Notes under the pieces: generated by a model
Databases searched by the model: none
The model's input: the letters and a program-made list of their open reading frames with translations, nothing else
Told to the model about the DNA's origin: nothing
Part shown: positions 35,318 through 47,968 of the stretch, one piece after another
How positions within the stretch are numbered: the first letter of the stretch is position 1
Layout of the letters: every line of letters starts with the position of its first letter
Program-made: the position numbers and the translations under genes
Assembly: GCA_947179485.1 (NCBI GenBank)
Contig: OX359246.1
Location: 75,419,508 to 75,483,507 of the forward strand
DNA length: 64,000 nucleotides
Direction of reading: 5' to 3'
From: Allacma fusca
Lineage: Eukaryota; Arthropoda; Collembola; Symphypleona; Sminthuridae

Positions 35318-38300
35318 GTACGTGTTTTAAAAGGAAATCCGACGGAGGCGTTTGGGGCAAAACCATGTGAGTGAGAAAGACAGGGAATTGTGGATTATGG
35401 AAAGGTTGGTTGTGTTGTGTGCGTAAGTTGTCAATTTGACGGGGTTGCTGGAATCGCAACCACAATTTCCTTGAGAGTTGCTCTCATACTATGGGCAGAG
35501 TAAGCGTCTAAAGAGGGACAGGGAGTCTTATAGCACCTTTTATTTCTGGGATTTTATATGGCTGTAAATAAGTTGGATGAGTCCCAGCGTCTGCGTCACA
35601 ATACATACTTCAATGAGCATTTTCCTTAATATTTTCTATTTCATTTCATACCCCGCAATTCCACTTGATGAGTAGCTCCTCTGTAGCTCCAATCACTCTC
35701 TAATAATTCCTCTGCCCACTCTTCAATTTCTCAATTATTATTTCCATTCCTAGATATAAATAATATTACAGTAGAACCTCCTTGCCGCCACCCCCATGGG
35801 GCTACCAAATACAAAATCTACCTAAACACGGAGCTCATAATATGGTATAAATGTCATGGGATAATTATATAATAATTATGTGGAAATTATCCATGGTTGT
35901 TGTCTGAAGGGACTTTCGTGTGAGTGTTTATAAAAGCAACTCCAGCTCCTACACAACTCAAGAGAACGGGCTTCCAAATACATATGTACTTATCTACTGT
36001 ATTGGAAATGTCCAATGTGAGTAGAGGAGCACCCACTGGCATGGGATTCACTCACAAGTTGTTATGTCTCTCATTGTCAGTTCCCAACTACATACATATT
36101 TTCAGACGGCAGGTGTCACATTTGGAATTAGGCAATTACTTTTGCCACCTTAGAGTGTTACAGTAGAAGAGTAGAAGAGTAGCTGGTACTTAAAATGGAC
36201 CCCTCCGAAGCAACAGCCATGTTACATCTCGTGTCCATTCACTTTTCTCTAGGAAACATTTTCCTTCCGAATTTCATGTGCAAAGGTTCATTGGATTAGT
36301 ATTCTTATTAATGAAGTGGATGATAGGCTTTAGAAACTATGACAATTGTACGTGAATTAAAATGCTGATTTATATAAAAATTATTGGAACCATTAGCCAT
36401 TTATAGAAATAGGAAACTCTCGCTATGGGGGACACCCTTAACAGAGCCCGTTCTTTACAATACGTACGGGCAAATAAATTATTTTATTCCAAATCTGGAA
36501 AGCATTGTTAGCATGCCTCTATAGCACAGGGAAATTAGTGGTCTTTTAGTGCACTGCGGGAGTCAAATGTTCTTGCAATTTGAAAGTCAAAATATTGAGG
36601 TTTTTCCACACAAACTTGCAATGCCTCACTGTGAGTGATAACTTACAGTGACTAGACTGTTTTTATTTATTTCAGGTGTAATAATTCCAGCAGCTCAGTA
36701 TTGAGTCATAATGAACTCCGACAGTGACTCCTAATGTTCCCAAATAATGCGCTCATAAAAAGAAGTCTGGGGATAATAATGCTCTCGCAAGATCCAGATA
36801 AGAACAGTGTAATGATTGTGAGCATGTCTTGGGATACAGTGCACCCCCTCCATTAGATCATCCCTATAAGGAATGTTAGAATTGAATGTATTTCATTGTA
36901 AGGAGGAGGTAAAGTTAGTTTTGTGTTGAAGAGGACTCTCTCTTGAATTATACTTTTGGTCATGTGAGGGAAATGCTCTTGAGAGTGTAGGCAATTGTGA
37001 GTGCGGACTGTAACTATATATGTGGCCTACCCCGTGGAAGCTTTGGGGATAGAATGACTCTGTTATGAGAACTGATTGCTGGATGTGGGAAGGGGAAGAA
37101 AAGGAGTGGATGGGGACGTTGTTTGGATCCTTCTTATCTTGTGACGTGCATTTAAGCGAGAAATAATGGGATTGTACGGGATTGGGACATTGCAGGGGAT
37201 GTGGAAGGGAAGGTAAAAGGTAAAGACGATCCTCCGCACTTTCTCCAGCCAACAATTACTCTCATTCCATTAATCTCGAATATTATCCTGTTGACACGCA
37301 TCACTTTTGTTTACCAGTTCATAGTTTCCTCCGAGATCATACTGATCATAGAAAAGTGAGAATGCTTCTTCCACACAATAATAATTAGGTACATGTTTGA
37401 TATACGGGAGATTGTCCCCGTAACGACTCTCTGTGTAAATTTACTTTCACTTTCGCGTATACATAATTACTCGTATGATCCCTACAGCTTCAAAGAATCT
37501 ATGTATTAAGTTACTATTACATGTTATTTAATCAGAGTTCCTATGTAAAAGCCTACATTTCCATTGAAGACATGGATCATCTACGAGTTTAACATTTTTA
37601 AAGTAAATTGTGAAAATTGACGGGATTATTTATAACGGAATTTCCTCCCACGCTCCAGGGTTGGGGAAAAATGATGGAGTGTCTGGGATAGCGAGAGCCG
37701 ACTTATGAGGTACTTGGAGTATCTATACTTACATATGTACATACATAGATTGAAATGGAGTATACTTTTCTCATACATCATACATTGAATGTAAGAGGGG
37801 TATTTGTGTAGAATTGGACGGGAATAATGGGAATGTTCCCCACTCCCTACATTTGAATTAGATGGTGTGGAAATGGGAGAGGGAGTGTATGTCTGAAAGG
37901 AATGAATGGAATGAGTTTTGGATGAAGGAAATGAGAGGACGTGTTGGTATTTCGGTCAAGACAGTTCAACTGATCTCCTTGTCATCCGCCTTATTTCAAT
38001 TTACGTGAAGGGTAGGAGAAATCATAGATGGGCTCCTCTTCAATCCCCCTCATCCTAGCTGTGCAAGGAATAGAATATTATCTATACACGAAGTCTTTGG
38101 GGATGAGGAGACTATATGGGTGCCACATTTACGGATTGCTCTAGCTCTCCCGCTAATTTTAAAATATAATCATCTCTACCCTCCCCCCCCCTACCCCACC
38201 ATTAGATGTACATATAATTATGTGTTATACAATTCTGGGGTTGAAAATTTTGAAATTAATTATATTTTTACTAATTTTTGTCATAATGAAAAATGAAAAC

Positions 38301-38639
38301 TATAACTACAATAAAATTAAGGAAAAAGGCCATGTCTGCTTTTGCATAACCAATGTTACTGATTTTCAAAGCGGTAAAAAGTTGAACAAATATTCAAAAT
38401 GAAAGAATCATTTACATGTTAGGATCCCCCGGTTGAGTTTTCCTCGTTAGCAGCTTTACTTAATACAACCGCTGCAGTGAGGTTATGTTTGTATAGACCG
38501 ATGGATGTACGATTTTCTACTTCAATGTGATTAAATTTCCCTCGTAGAATGAGTACATGAGAGTGCACATGCTTTTACTCATTGTCAGCCTCCTTCTACT
38601 TCTGTCATACATACATTGTCCACACAGCTATTCCATGTT

Positions 38640-39080
38640 TTAAAATACAGAAAAATAAGTATTTTGAAACCTCAAAGTAATTTCCGTTTTGAAATCCTCA
38701 ACGACTCCTATATCTCCTACATATATTTTCCACAGCGTTTTTCAGGCGCAACAGTATTTTGTATTTTACCGTAAATATTTTTCACCCAAATAATTACAAC
38801 TACGATAGTGTGCCACATACTGGCATTTAATAGTTACGAAAATCCCAGAAAGTGATTTTAAGCAAAAGTTATTTGTATTTTGAATGCTGGATTTTGTACT
38901 TCTATTTTGGTATTTTCGATTAGTTACAATGTGTTGTACTTTGACCAAATATTTCAATGCATTTTACTGTACAATTTATATGTTGGCTTTTTTGAAATGA
39001 AATTTTTTTGATATTTTGTATTTTGATTTTTTTGGAAAATTTAATTTTCTTCGGTATTTAAAATTTTGACGACTCAGGCA
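38640..39080. repeat. AATAC/GTATT-rich tract
   Basis: Repeated AAAATACA and TATTTTGTATTTT words resemble the interior of the hAT-like element at 50876-51754. This is probably a decayed relative, but I could not read clear ends or a duplication. Confidence 0.45.
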
Positions 39081-41514
39081 GACAAAATATTTTGCATAGC
39101 TCTCTATGGCCCATCTATGGGTGGTACTACTGTGGAGGTATGTCAAGTTTTACCTCCTTGCTTAATAACCTCCACATACCGATATTTCTAACTCCATTAT
39201 TCATGCCTTGCAGAAGTGCTTCAATTCAACTGGTTTCCCAGCACATGAGTGGGAATTCCTTTATATTCAGTCCCTGATTCTGACGCCTTCATTATCTCTT
39301 TTCTCTCCCTCTCGCTCCATATTTTTCTCCAGACTTGTGGATTCCTATTATATTATTGCATTGGTATTCCCAAACTACGCTTCCACTTCCTCCTCTTCAA
39401 ACCTGTGACCCAATAAACCACTCCTCATTCACTTCTCTTCTTTCATCCAAACTGGGTCTTTCCTCACGCAAACTTTTCCCCAACTGCCCCGATTTTTATT
39501 TTAAAAAAATGTATTTACTATTTCAATAGTTTTAAGGAATTTGAAGGATTTTACTCATTGTAGATTCCTTAAACGTGTGTATTACAGTAATTACCCCAAT
39601 ACAACTTCATTATTATCTAGCAATTGTTTTTGCAACTATGCATATTATATTATCCTCATTTGACTGTGTATATACATATACGGCTGAAGGAAATATTTTC
39701 GAGAGGTACAACGTCGCGGAAGGCATTGTATTTTTACATTTAAGAGAAATTGTCCACTTTACCGCTAATAAACATGCCCGTGTACTCAATTTTTGCCCAG
39801 ATAATGAATGCATCCCAAAGAATTTGCTTATTCCGGGAGATCATTGTTGTCAGTTAATTTGTTTTGCCAGATCAATAGTTTATTACCTAAATTATCTAAT
39901 GTTGCTGTGAAAAAAGTATCCTCCAAAATAGGATTGTTGTAAAATCATATTGTCGTACCAGTCGTCAATTTTTCGGAATTTCTGCAAATGAGTTCACCCT
40001 TTTAGGACCCTTCCTCCAAGAAAAAGTTCTGTGATTTCAAGTTTTCATTTATTGCGATATTTTAGAAATGTATTTTAGTATTTATTTAACCAGTTCATTT
40101 TTTCATAGTCAAATCCGCGTCAACTTACACATACTGCCGATTCGATTTAAACCATTGCAGATAACTCTCCCTAATTACACCCTTTAAAGTTGTCACTTTA
40201 AAAGGTACTCTTTTAGAATGATGGGATTTTGGAGCGCTTGTGTTCGGGACGGGACAATTATGGGGCTCATATATTATCCCCTTGATATTTTGGGAAAGGC
40301 CCCAATAGTCTACTACATTAATCAAGTTCTACTTTGCAGTAAAAAATGTGCTCTCCAAAATCGGAGTGTGGTTCAAACCTACCAATATAGATATTTCTCC
40401 CCATAAGACATCTTGTAGAGTTGCACTTTAAAATGTACTCTTTTAGAATGATGGGATTTAATTGTTAATAGTGGTTTTGTTCGGGACGGCAACGGGGTGA
40501 GGCAGTTTTGGGACTCAAATATTTTCCCCGTGTTATTTTGTGACGGGATCACGGGCTTCTCAATAATCAACTGCCCACCCGGTTATTCATGATCTAACCA
40601 AAGCATACGGTTACAAAAATTATTTCGTTAGCAGAATTTCATTCTAACCACTTAACCACTCACACAGTCGCATTTTGCAGAAAGAAGGTATTTTTTTTCA
40701 CAAAATGTTAATGCCGCGCATTTGGCATGTACTATTTAAAGGTGGTCCGTCCACTTTGCCACCATAGATCGTCAAACAAAATTCACTCGTGCTCCCCTCA
40801 CACTCTTTCCCAGCCTAATTTGAGTCGCCATCCCTGCATTCTAGCTGTAATCGTGACGGAACCAAAGACAGCTATGCAAGAAATATATAGTTGACAATTA
40901 GTGGTAAATTTTATTTAAGAGTCAAACAAAGTTGATAAACTCCCTTTTAATTATTGCTTTCTAATTGTCAGTACAAGCGGATAGACGTACTAACAATAAA
41001 TAGCCCCGATTCACACGCGCTTACGATAACAAATACATGAGCAAGATGAAGAGCAACGTCGATAATGCTCATGCTCTACATACCACACTGTCAATGTATG
41101 AAAAATTAGTAATACCATAACATCAAGTGAGGTGGCGTTGTGTTAAAATAATGTATCCATGAGGGCTAACTGCAGTTCTCACCCTCACCCTCATTTCAGA
41201 CGTGTAAACCAAGTATATATCCCTCGCACTCCTCTCATGAGAGGATGGAAGAGACCGGAGGCCCTCAATCTCACCCCTCTCTTTTTGGAGGGTGAGTGTG
41301 TGGGTGAGAGCGAGGGGTACCCTCCTCCCTCATGAGTATGGACATCTGTTTGCCACAAATAAAATTGCTCTTAAGCAATTTTTCGTTAGATCAGGAATGC
41401 TTCTAGACTAATTTGCTTATTCCCGGTATTTATTCTTGTCTTTATGTTGTGTTGGCCCGTGATTTTTCATATCGAAATAAAAGCATGTAATGTAACTCGC
41501 TTGTACATGGCTAA

Positions 41515-42622
41515 CAAGGTAAGATTTTGGGATGGTACAAGCCGATTCAAACAAAGCATAGCACATGTTTTAGTACTCACATAGTATGTTTCAAAACTCA
41601 TGTAACTCGAGTGCATTTTGCCCCGTTCTCCTAGGACACGTCACCAAAGTTTCAAAATTTAAAACGATACCACAGGTGGGGACCTGTCTTTTCAAAAAAA
41701 GTTAATGTTAAATCCCATAAGGATTTTGAGTTTTTGAAAGTCGATGAAATTTTGATTTTCGCTATCTCCACTTCCACCTCCACTTCCAGTCCACTTCGAA
41801 ACCACTTCCCTCAACTTCCCTCAACTACCCTCCACTACCGTCCGCTACACTCAACTACCTTCCACTTCCCCTTCACTTCCATCCCAACTTCTCTGCACTT
41901 CCCCTCCACTTCCCTTAACTTCCCGTTCAAATACATAACTCCTCCGCTTCCCCTTCAAATACATAACCCCTCCACTTCCTCTTCAAATACATAAACCCTC
42001 CACTTCCCCTTCAAATACATAACCCCTCCACTTCCACTTCCTCTTCAAATACATAACCCCTCCACTTCCCCTTCAAATACATAACCCCTCCACTTCCCCT
42101 TTAAATACATAAACCATCCACTTGGAAAGTCGAGGTTTATGTATTTGAAGGGGAAGTGGAGGGCTAATGTATTTGAAGGGGAAGTACTTATATACCTCAT
42201 AGGGCAACACTCAATAGTCCAGTTTATGCGTATGTACAAATGGTTAAATATGGAGTGAATATATCGTATCGACAACATAAATACAGATGCGCCATGATGG
42301 AGGGATTACTTTTTGGGGAATTTTGTTGAAGGATATATAAATGTGTACGTAAAAACTTGAATTTCATTGAAATAGCGAAAATCAAAATTTCATCGACTTT
42401 CAAAAACTCAAAATCCTTATGGGATTTAACATTAACTTTTTTTGAAAAGACAGGTCCCCACCTGTGGTATCGTTTTAAATTTTGAAACTTTGGTGACGTG
42501 TCCTAGGAGAACGGGGCAAAATGCACTCGAGTTACATGAGTTTTGAAACATACTAGGTGAGTACTAAAACATGTGCTATGCTTTGTTTGAATCGGCTTGT
42601 ACCATCCCAAAATCTTACCTTG
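41515..42622. mobile_element. Foldback-type element with 251-bp inverted repeats
   Basis: The 251-base arms 41515-41765 and 42372-42622 are reverse complements; I noticed only one mismatch. The termini are CAAGGTAAG...CTTACCTTG, flanked by a TAA duplication (41512-41514 and 42623-42625). There is no transposase. The 606-bp core is CTTCCACTTCC-rich and holds a 27-bp minisatellite with two inverted copies beyond it. Near-identity of the arms implies recent insertion or arm homogenisation. A 3-bp duplication recalls PIF/Harbinger, but the end sequence is not diagnostic. Confidence 0.88.
41926..42123. repeat. 27-bp minisatellite inside the foldback element
   Basis: About seven copies of a TTCAAATACATAACCCCTCC unit (about 27 bp including the CACTTCC linker). 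Two further copies in opposite orientation lie at about 42130-42186, so this array itself can form a hairpin. Confidence 0.85.
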
Positions 42623-45600
42623 TAAGATAAAAACTCGATGGTTGACTCGCTCCTTACAAATGACGCGTCAATCTGTGGTTGATAAGCACTCTAAGGTAAC
42701 AAGTGTAAAAGCCAATCAGAGGAAAGAGAGGCGTGGGTAACGCACCTGTCCTTATTTGGCCATACTGCCATTTCCAAATTCCTCGACGTACATTTGGCGT
42801 TACAAGCGATGGGTGTTGGCAAATATATTCCTGAATTTTTCGTTGCTTAAAACTTGAACATTACGGAACGTAACAAAAGTTTGCAGTAATGCGATGAACC
42901 ACAATGATGAACATGACCGTTGACAATTGTTATCTCCGACAAGGTTGTATTAAAATCATTTTTTGAGATGCTCGATCTACGACGCGATGAAACAATTCGT
43001 CAGGAACACATACTCGAACGAGAATGTAGGAAATTGCATTTAAGAGGGAGCAAGTAAAGTGTACTAAAAATCAGCTAGTGTTTTCAACATCTTGTGCCAG
43101 ACTAAAACAAACAAGACCAGTAACCAGCCTTATTCCTGGAAGGAAAGTGTCTAAAGCTAAATATTGTCATTTTTTATTTTCATTTTTAAGTGAATCTCCA
43201 TTACGAGACTGCTGGATCATGCATTGTAAGCAGTTACCATCAGAATATTGTCGATATAGACGTACAATGATCCGGACGCATCTTTGATTAAAATCAAAAT
43301 GGTTTTCATCTTTTTGCATTTAGGTCTAATCAAATGACTGCAAGGCAGGTTCCAGTTAAAATGGTCAACTTACGGTATTTATAAATATACTCAAATCAAC
43401 ATAAATTACATAAAAATACAGTTTCTATATGATCACCTAATTGTCTTTGATGGATAATAAGTAACTGCATGCAGACCATTTTCTTTTAATTTTTCCAATA
43501 AAAAGTGGAAGCAAGCATTCCACTTTGCACTAGTAAAAATGTTAGCAAATTTCAGATAAAGAATGCATTCAGAACATTTTGCTTACTCTGGAAGGTCAAT
43601 CTTGTCGTGACATAAATTTTTTTGCCAGTCCAATAGCTTATTACTTATATTATATTACATTGTTGGCAAAATTGCAGTTAAATTCTTTCGTCGTGCCAGC
43701 TGTCAATATTCCTGAATTTTGCAAATGAATTAAAAGGTGCTCTTCATAATGATGTGATTTTGAAGTGGTTTTTGTTCGGAACGGGAAGGCGACGAAACAA
43801 TTTTGGGACCCAAAAACTGTCCAGGTCCTCAATGTTCGTAAATTTTGCAAATGACTTCACCCTACCATTAGACTATCTCCCAGATTAAAATTCCCTCATT
43901 TCCAGCCTTCACGTATTGCCATATTCTAGAAAGATATGGCAATATTATTCTAACCAAGTCGTTTCTTGTACTCAAATGTTTAAACTTTATACTGATGAGA
44001 TTTAGTTGTGGCTTTGGCCGGTAAAATATTGTCCCCGTGTTATTTCGGGACAAGTTTTTCGGGGCGTATGCAAAGTTGTAATGTATTTCCTTATTCTTGC
44101 AGGATATTCTTGACACATAAAATTTTTTGGCGTTCCCAGTAGCTTACTTCTTTAATCTCCGACTCTCCGCAGTAGTAAAATCCGCTTCAACTTACAGGTA
44201 ATGCCAGTTGAATTGGAAGGGATAGTGTGGTATGTCTGGGCAGTCAAAATTATTTGTGCAGTTGGATGATTGTATTCAAACTAATGCTGATATTTTGCCC
44301 TGTAAGATTGTACCTTTTAGAGGTATCACTTTAAAAGGTTCTTTTAGAATGATGGGATTTCTGGCTAACGGGGGACCAATTCTGGGACTCAAGAATTGCC
44401 CGTTTTATTTTGGGACGGGATCCGGACGCATAATTTAAACAAAGTATACTTTGTCTTTATAGTTTTACTATAGTTTAGTAGTGGTTGTCCTTGTCACAAA
44501 ACATTTTTTGACCGTGAAGTTTATCACTATAAATGGTACTAATAATTTTGGAGTGGTCTTGTTTTGTTGGGGACGAGACTATTATTATGTTCAAATATGA
44601 TCCACGTGAAATTTCGGGAAAGACCTAAATATCCTACTACAATAATAAAGATTATTTTGCAGTAAGAAATCGGATTGTAGTTGACTCCAACCTGATGCCA
44701 GCCCTCATTCATCCTGAAATCCCAAATGAATTCACAAATCCTGGATGAATTGTTTTTGCAACACGTTAGATGTGGTATGTTAATATATTTTAACCAAGTC
44801 GTTTTGTCATAGTCAGATCCGTTTCAGCTTATTACATTGGATTCCAGTCGAATTGGACAGGACAGTACAGTATGTCGTGGCTGCCAAAATTATTTGCACA
44901 TTTGGATTATTCCATTTAAACTAATGTGGATACAATTCTGCCTACAAAATTAAACATTGTAGAATTATCGCTGAAAGGTGCTCTTTTGAATGATGGTATT
45001 TTGAAGAAACAATTTTGGAACTGAAATATTGTCCACTTGTTATTACGGTGTGGATCAGGATGCATAATTTAAATTACTTTCCTTCTCCTTTACTTGTAGT
45101 CAATACAAGTATGTGCAAAATTGGATTATAATTAAATCTTGCTTTCGAGGTGTGTTTTAGTGCAGTATTTTAGAAAGATATCTTAATATTTATTTAACTA
45201 ATTTGTTTTTTTGTAGTCTAATCCGCTTGATTTGACATTTAATTCCAGTCGAATCGGATGGGCCCTCAATTGTTATAAATTTTGCAAATGACTTCACCTT
45301 TTCATTAGACTTTCTGTAAGATTAAAATTCCCTAATTTCCGGCCTCCACAATTCGATATTCTAGAAAGATATGACAGTATTATTCTAATTGTAAGTCGTT
45401 TGTTGTACTTATCATATGCTTAAACTTTACTTTTGTGGACAACTCGCGCTATAAGATTACAACTTTTAGAATTATCACTTTAAACGATAATTTCTTAAAT
45501 GATGGGACGTTGTAGGAATAATTCTGGGACTCAAATACTGTCCCTGTTTTATTTTGGGATTCATAATTTTGACAAAATAGTTTAGCCTTGGAGGTTGTCC

Positions 45601-47021
45601 TTGTCAGAAAACATTTTTTGACGGTGCCAGTAGCTTACTATATACTTTAATCAAGTTTTAATTTGCAGTGTAAATAATGTTCTCTCCGAATTCGGATGGT
45701 AGTTTAATCCTATTGTAGTACCAGACCTGAATGTTCCTGAAATTGTTAAAGAATTCACCATTTAGAATTATCACTTTAAAAGGTGTTTTCTGGGCTCAAA
45801 TATTGACACCGTGTTATTTCAGTCTGGATCAGGACGCATAATTTTAATAACTTTCCTTCACCGTTGCTTGTAATCAATACGTGTATCGTGCAAAATTGGA
45901 TTATAATTAAATCCTGATTTTGAGGCGTCATGTAGTGCATTATTCTAGAAACGTACCTTAATATTTATCCAACCTGTTGTTTTTTTGCAGTATACATAAT
46001 CCGATTTAATTCCAGTCGAATCGAACGGACCCTCAATCTTCCCAAATTTTACAAATGACTTCCAAATCAATTTAGCCCTCCTGGATAAGTTTTGTAGAAC
46101 ATTTTAGATGTCGTATGTGAATATTATTTTAACCATAGTGATGTTTTTTTGTTGTCACATTTACATATACTTCAACCTACATTGGAATCCAGTCGAATCG
46201 GACTGGACATTACAGTATGTCCGGACAGATCATTTAAACCATTTCTGATCACTCTACCTGTAAGATTACACCTTTTGGAGTTGTGATATGTATATATAAT
46301 ATGCAAATGTACAATTGTATATTTGCAGCATTGTAAGGGACAGACACAATGACTATGACAGTAGGACCATTCCATATAAACCGTTGTAGATATGTCTCCC
46401 TATAAGGTTACACCGTATAGAGTTATCACTCGAAAAGGTACTCCTTAGAATGATGGCATTTCGGAATGGATATATTCGGGACGGGAGATTTTAAGACTCA
46501 AATATTGTCCCCGAGTTATTTCGTGACGGTATCACAGGATACGAAATAGCCTCTACTCCTGTCGGTTCCTCAACTATATATACGGTTCAAGGAAATATTT
46601 TTGGGAGCAGAAATGCGGAGGGGATTATGTGTGCAAAATGTTATTGCGCCTCATTGGGTATATGTAATATTTAAGGGAAATAGCCGACTATATGCCGCTA
46701 AGAATGCATCAAGATGATTGTGCTTATCCTGGAGGTTAATCTTATCACATAAAATTTGTTGCCAGACCAATAATTGTTTATTACTTAAATTATCTTACGT
46801 TGTTGTAAAAAAAGTATATCCTCCGAAATAGGATTGTAGTTAAATAATACGAGCACTGCTCAGCCAGCAATTGCTGGCTCAGCGAGGCAAATGTATTAAA
46901 AAGGGTACATAGACAGTAAATAATAATAGCTATAGCTTCACAACCCTAGTAAAATTGTAGACTAACGTACGGTAAAATGATTTTTTAATTTAATTTTGCT
47001 GTAATAATTTTTTTAAATAAT

Positions 47022-47459
47022 TCTCTCCCCTAATTTGAAAGAGTGGGCCGTCTTGGTGGAGGACGGCTGCCCGTGCAATTTCTATGGTGTAATGCTTTAA
47101 TTTTTTTAAGTTTAAAAAAACAATTATTGCAATAATTTATTTAGCAAGCTATTAATTAATTATTAAAGAGTGGCTCAGCAAATAAAAAAAGCATGCGTAA
47201 ATTTGAAACTCAAATTTATAAAATTAATGTGAAAAGATTTTTATTAATTTCGAATTATTTTTAACACCCTTCTTTTTCTATTTGAATGAAATTTTTATAA
47301 ATAACAATATAATGAAATAATGTATTAGTAATTTTATTTTTTTTAATAATGTTTTATTAAGAATTTTTATATATTCATTCAAAAAATAAAGCGCGCGAAA
47401 ATTTGAATCTTACCATCACGGTCACGATCACTATCCACTCTTTCAATTTAGAAGAGAGG
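47022..47459. repeat. Small inverted-repeat insertion in the satellite array
   Basis: The arms at 47022-47046 and 47435-47459 read CTCTCCCCTAATTTGAAAG and its imperfect reverse complement, around a very AT-rich core. The surrounding satellite words resume on the right. No clear duplication was found. Confidence 0.4.
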
Positions 47460-47968
47460 ATTGTCGTACCAGCGCAGCGCAGCCGTAAATAATATTCCTG
47501 AATTGTGAAAATTAATTCACCCTTCCATTACTCATCCTCCAAGGAAGAGTACCGTGATTTCGACAATTCATTATTTATTACAATGTTTTAGAAAGATATC
47601 TTAACATTGTCATAACATCTTCAACTTACATTTAATTTCAGTCGAATCTGACGAGTCAGTATAGTATGTATGGGCAGCCAAAATTATTTACCCGTTTGGG
47701 CCATAGAATAAAATGCGCCCTTGTGGGCATCTTGTTGTTGTTGGGACGGAACAATTTTAGAACTCAGATATTGTCCACGTGTTAATTCATGACATGATAC
47801 TAAATAGCCTCAAAAACCTTGTCGCTTCTTCAACTATATAGATACATTTTCAAGCAGAACCAATTCATGAAAATTTCAACGCATTTATTCTCATATATTG
47901 GTAATTATGTATCAGGAAATCTGTGGTTAGTGCTATCGTTACAAGGTATTTGGTTTGATAATTATTGA

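Larger units (their letters stand above)
33554..39550. other. Gene-poor region upstream of Tdc
   Basis: This contains the Tdc 5' flank, so its promoter and 5' UTR should lie here, but I could not place a transcription start. A (GA)n run is at 34678-34695, one candidate plus-strand exon at 35186-35317, a C-rich run at about 38184-38192 and an AATAC-rich tract at 38640-39080. Nothing else was supported. Confidence 0.6.
39550..47900. repeat. Old mosaic satellite-like array
   Basis: The same ordered words recur at irregular spacing: TTCTAGAAAGATATCTTAATATT (seen near 43922, 45166, 45353, 45945, 47585), TCCAGTCGAATCGGAC, AGTTATCACTTTAAAAGGT, TTTTAGAATGATGGGATTT (near 40218, 40446, 44346, 46450) and TCCCCGTGTTATTTTGGGACGGGAT. 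The order is kept but spacing varies from about 150 to 850 bases, as expected of a long-unit tandem repeat eroded by deletions. No open reading frame is conserved among copies. Younger insertions interrupt it at 41515-42622 and about 46.85-47.46 kb. Confidence 0.65.
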
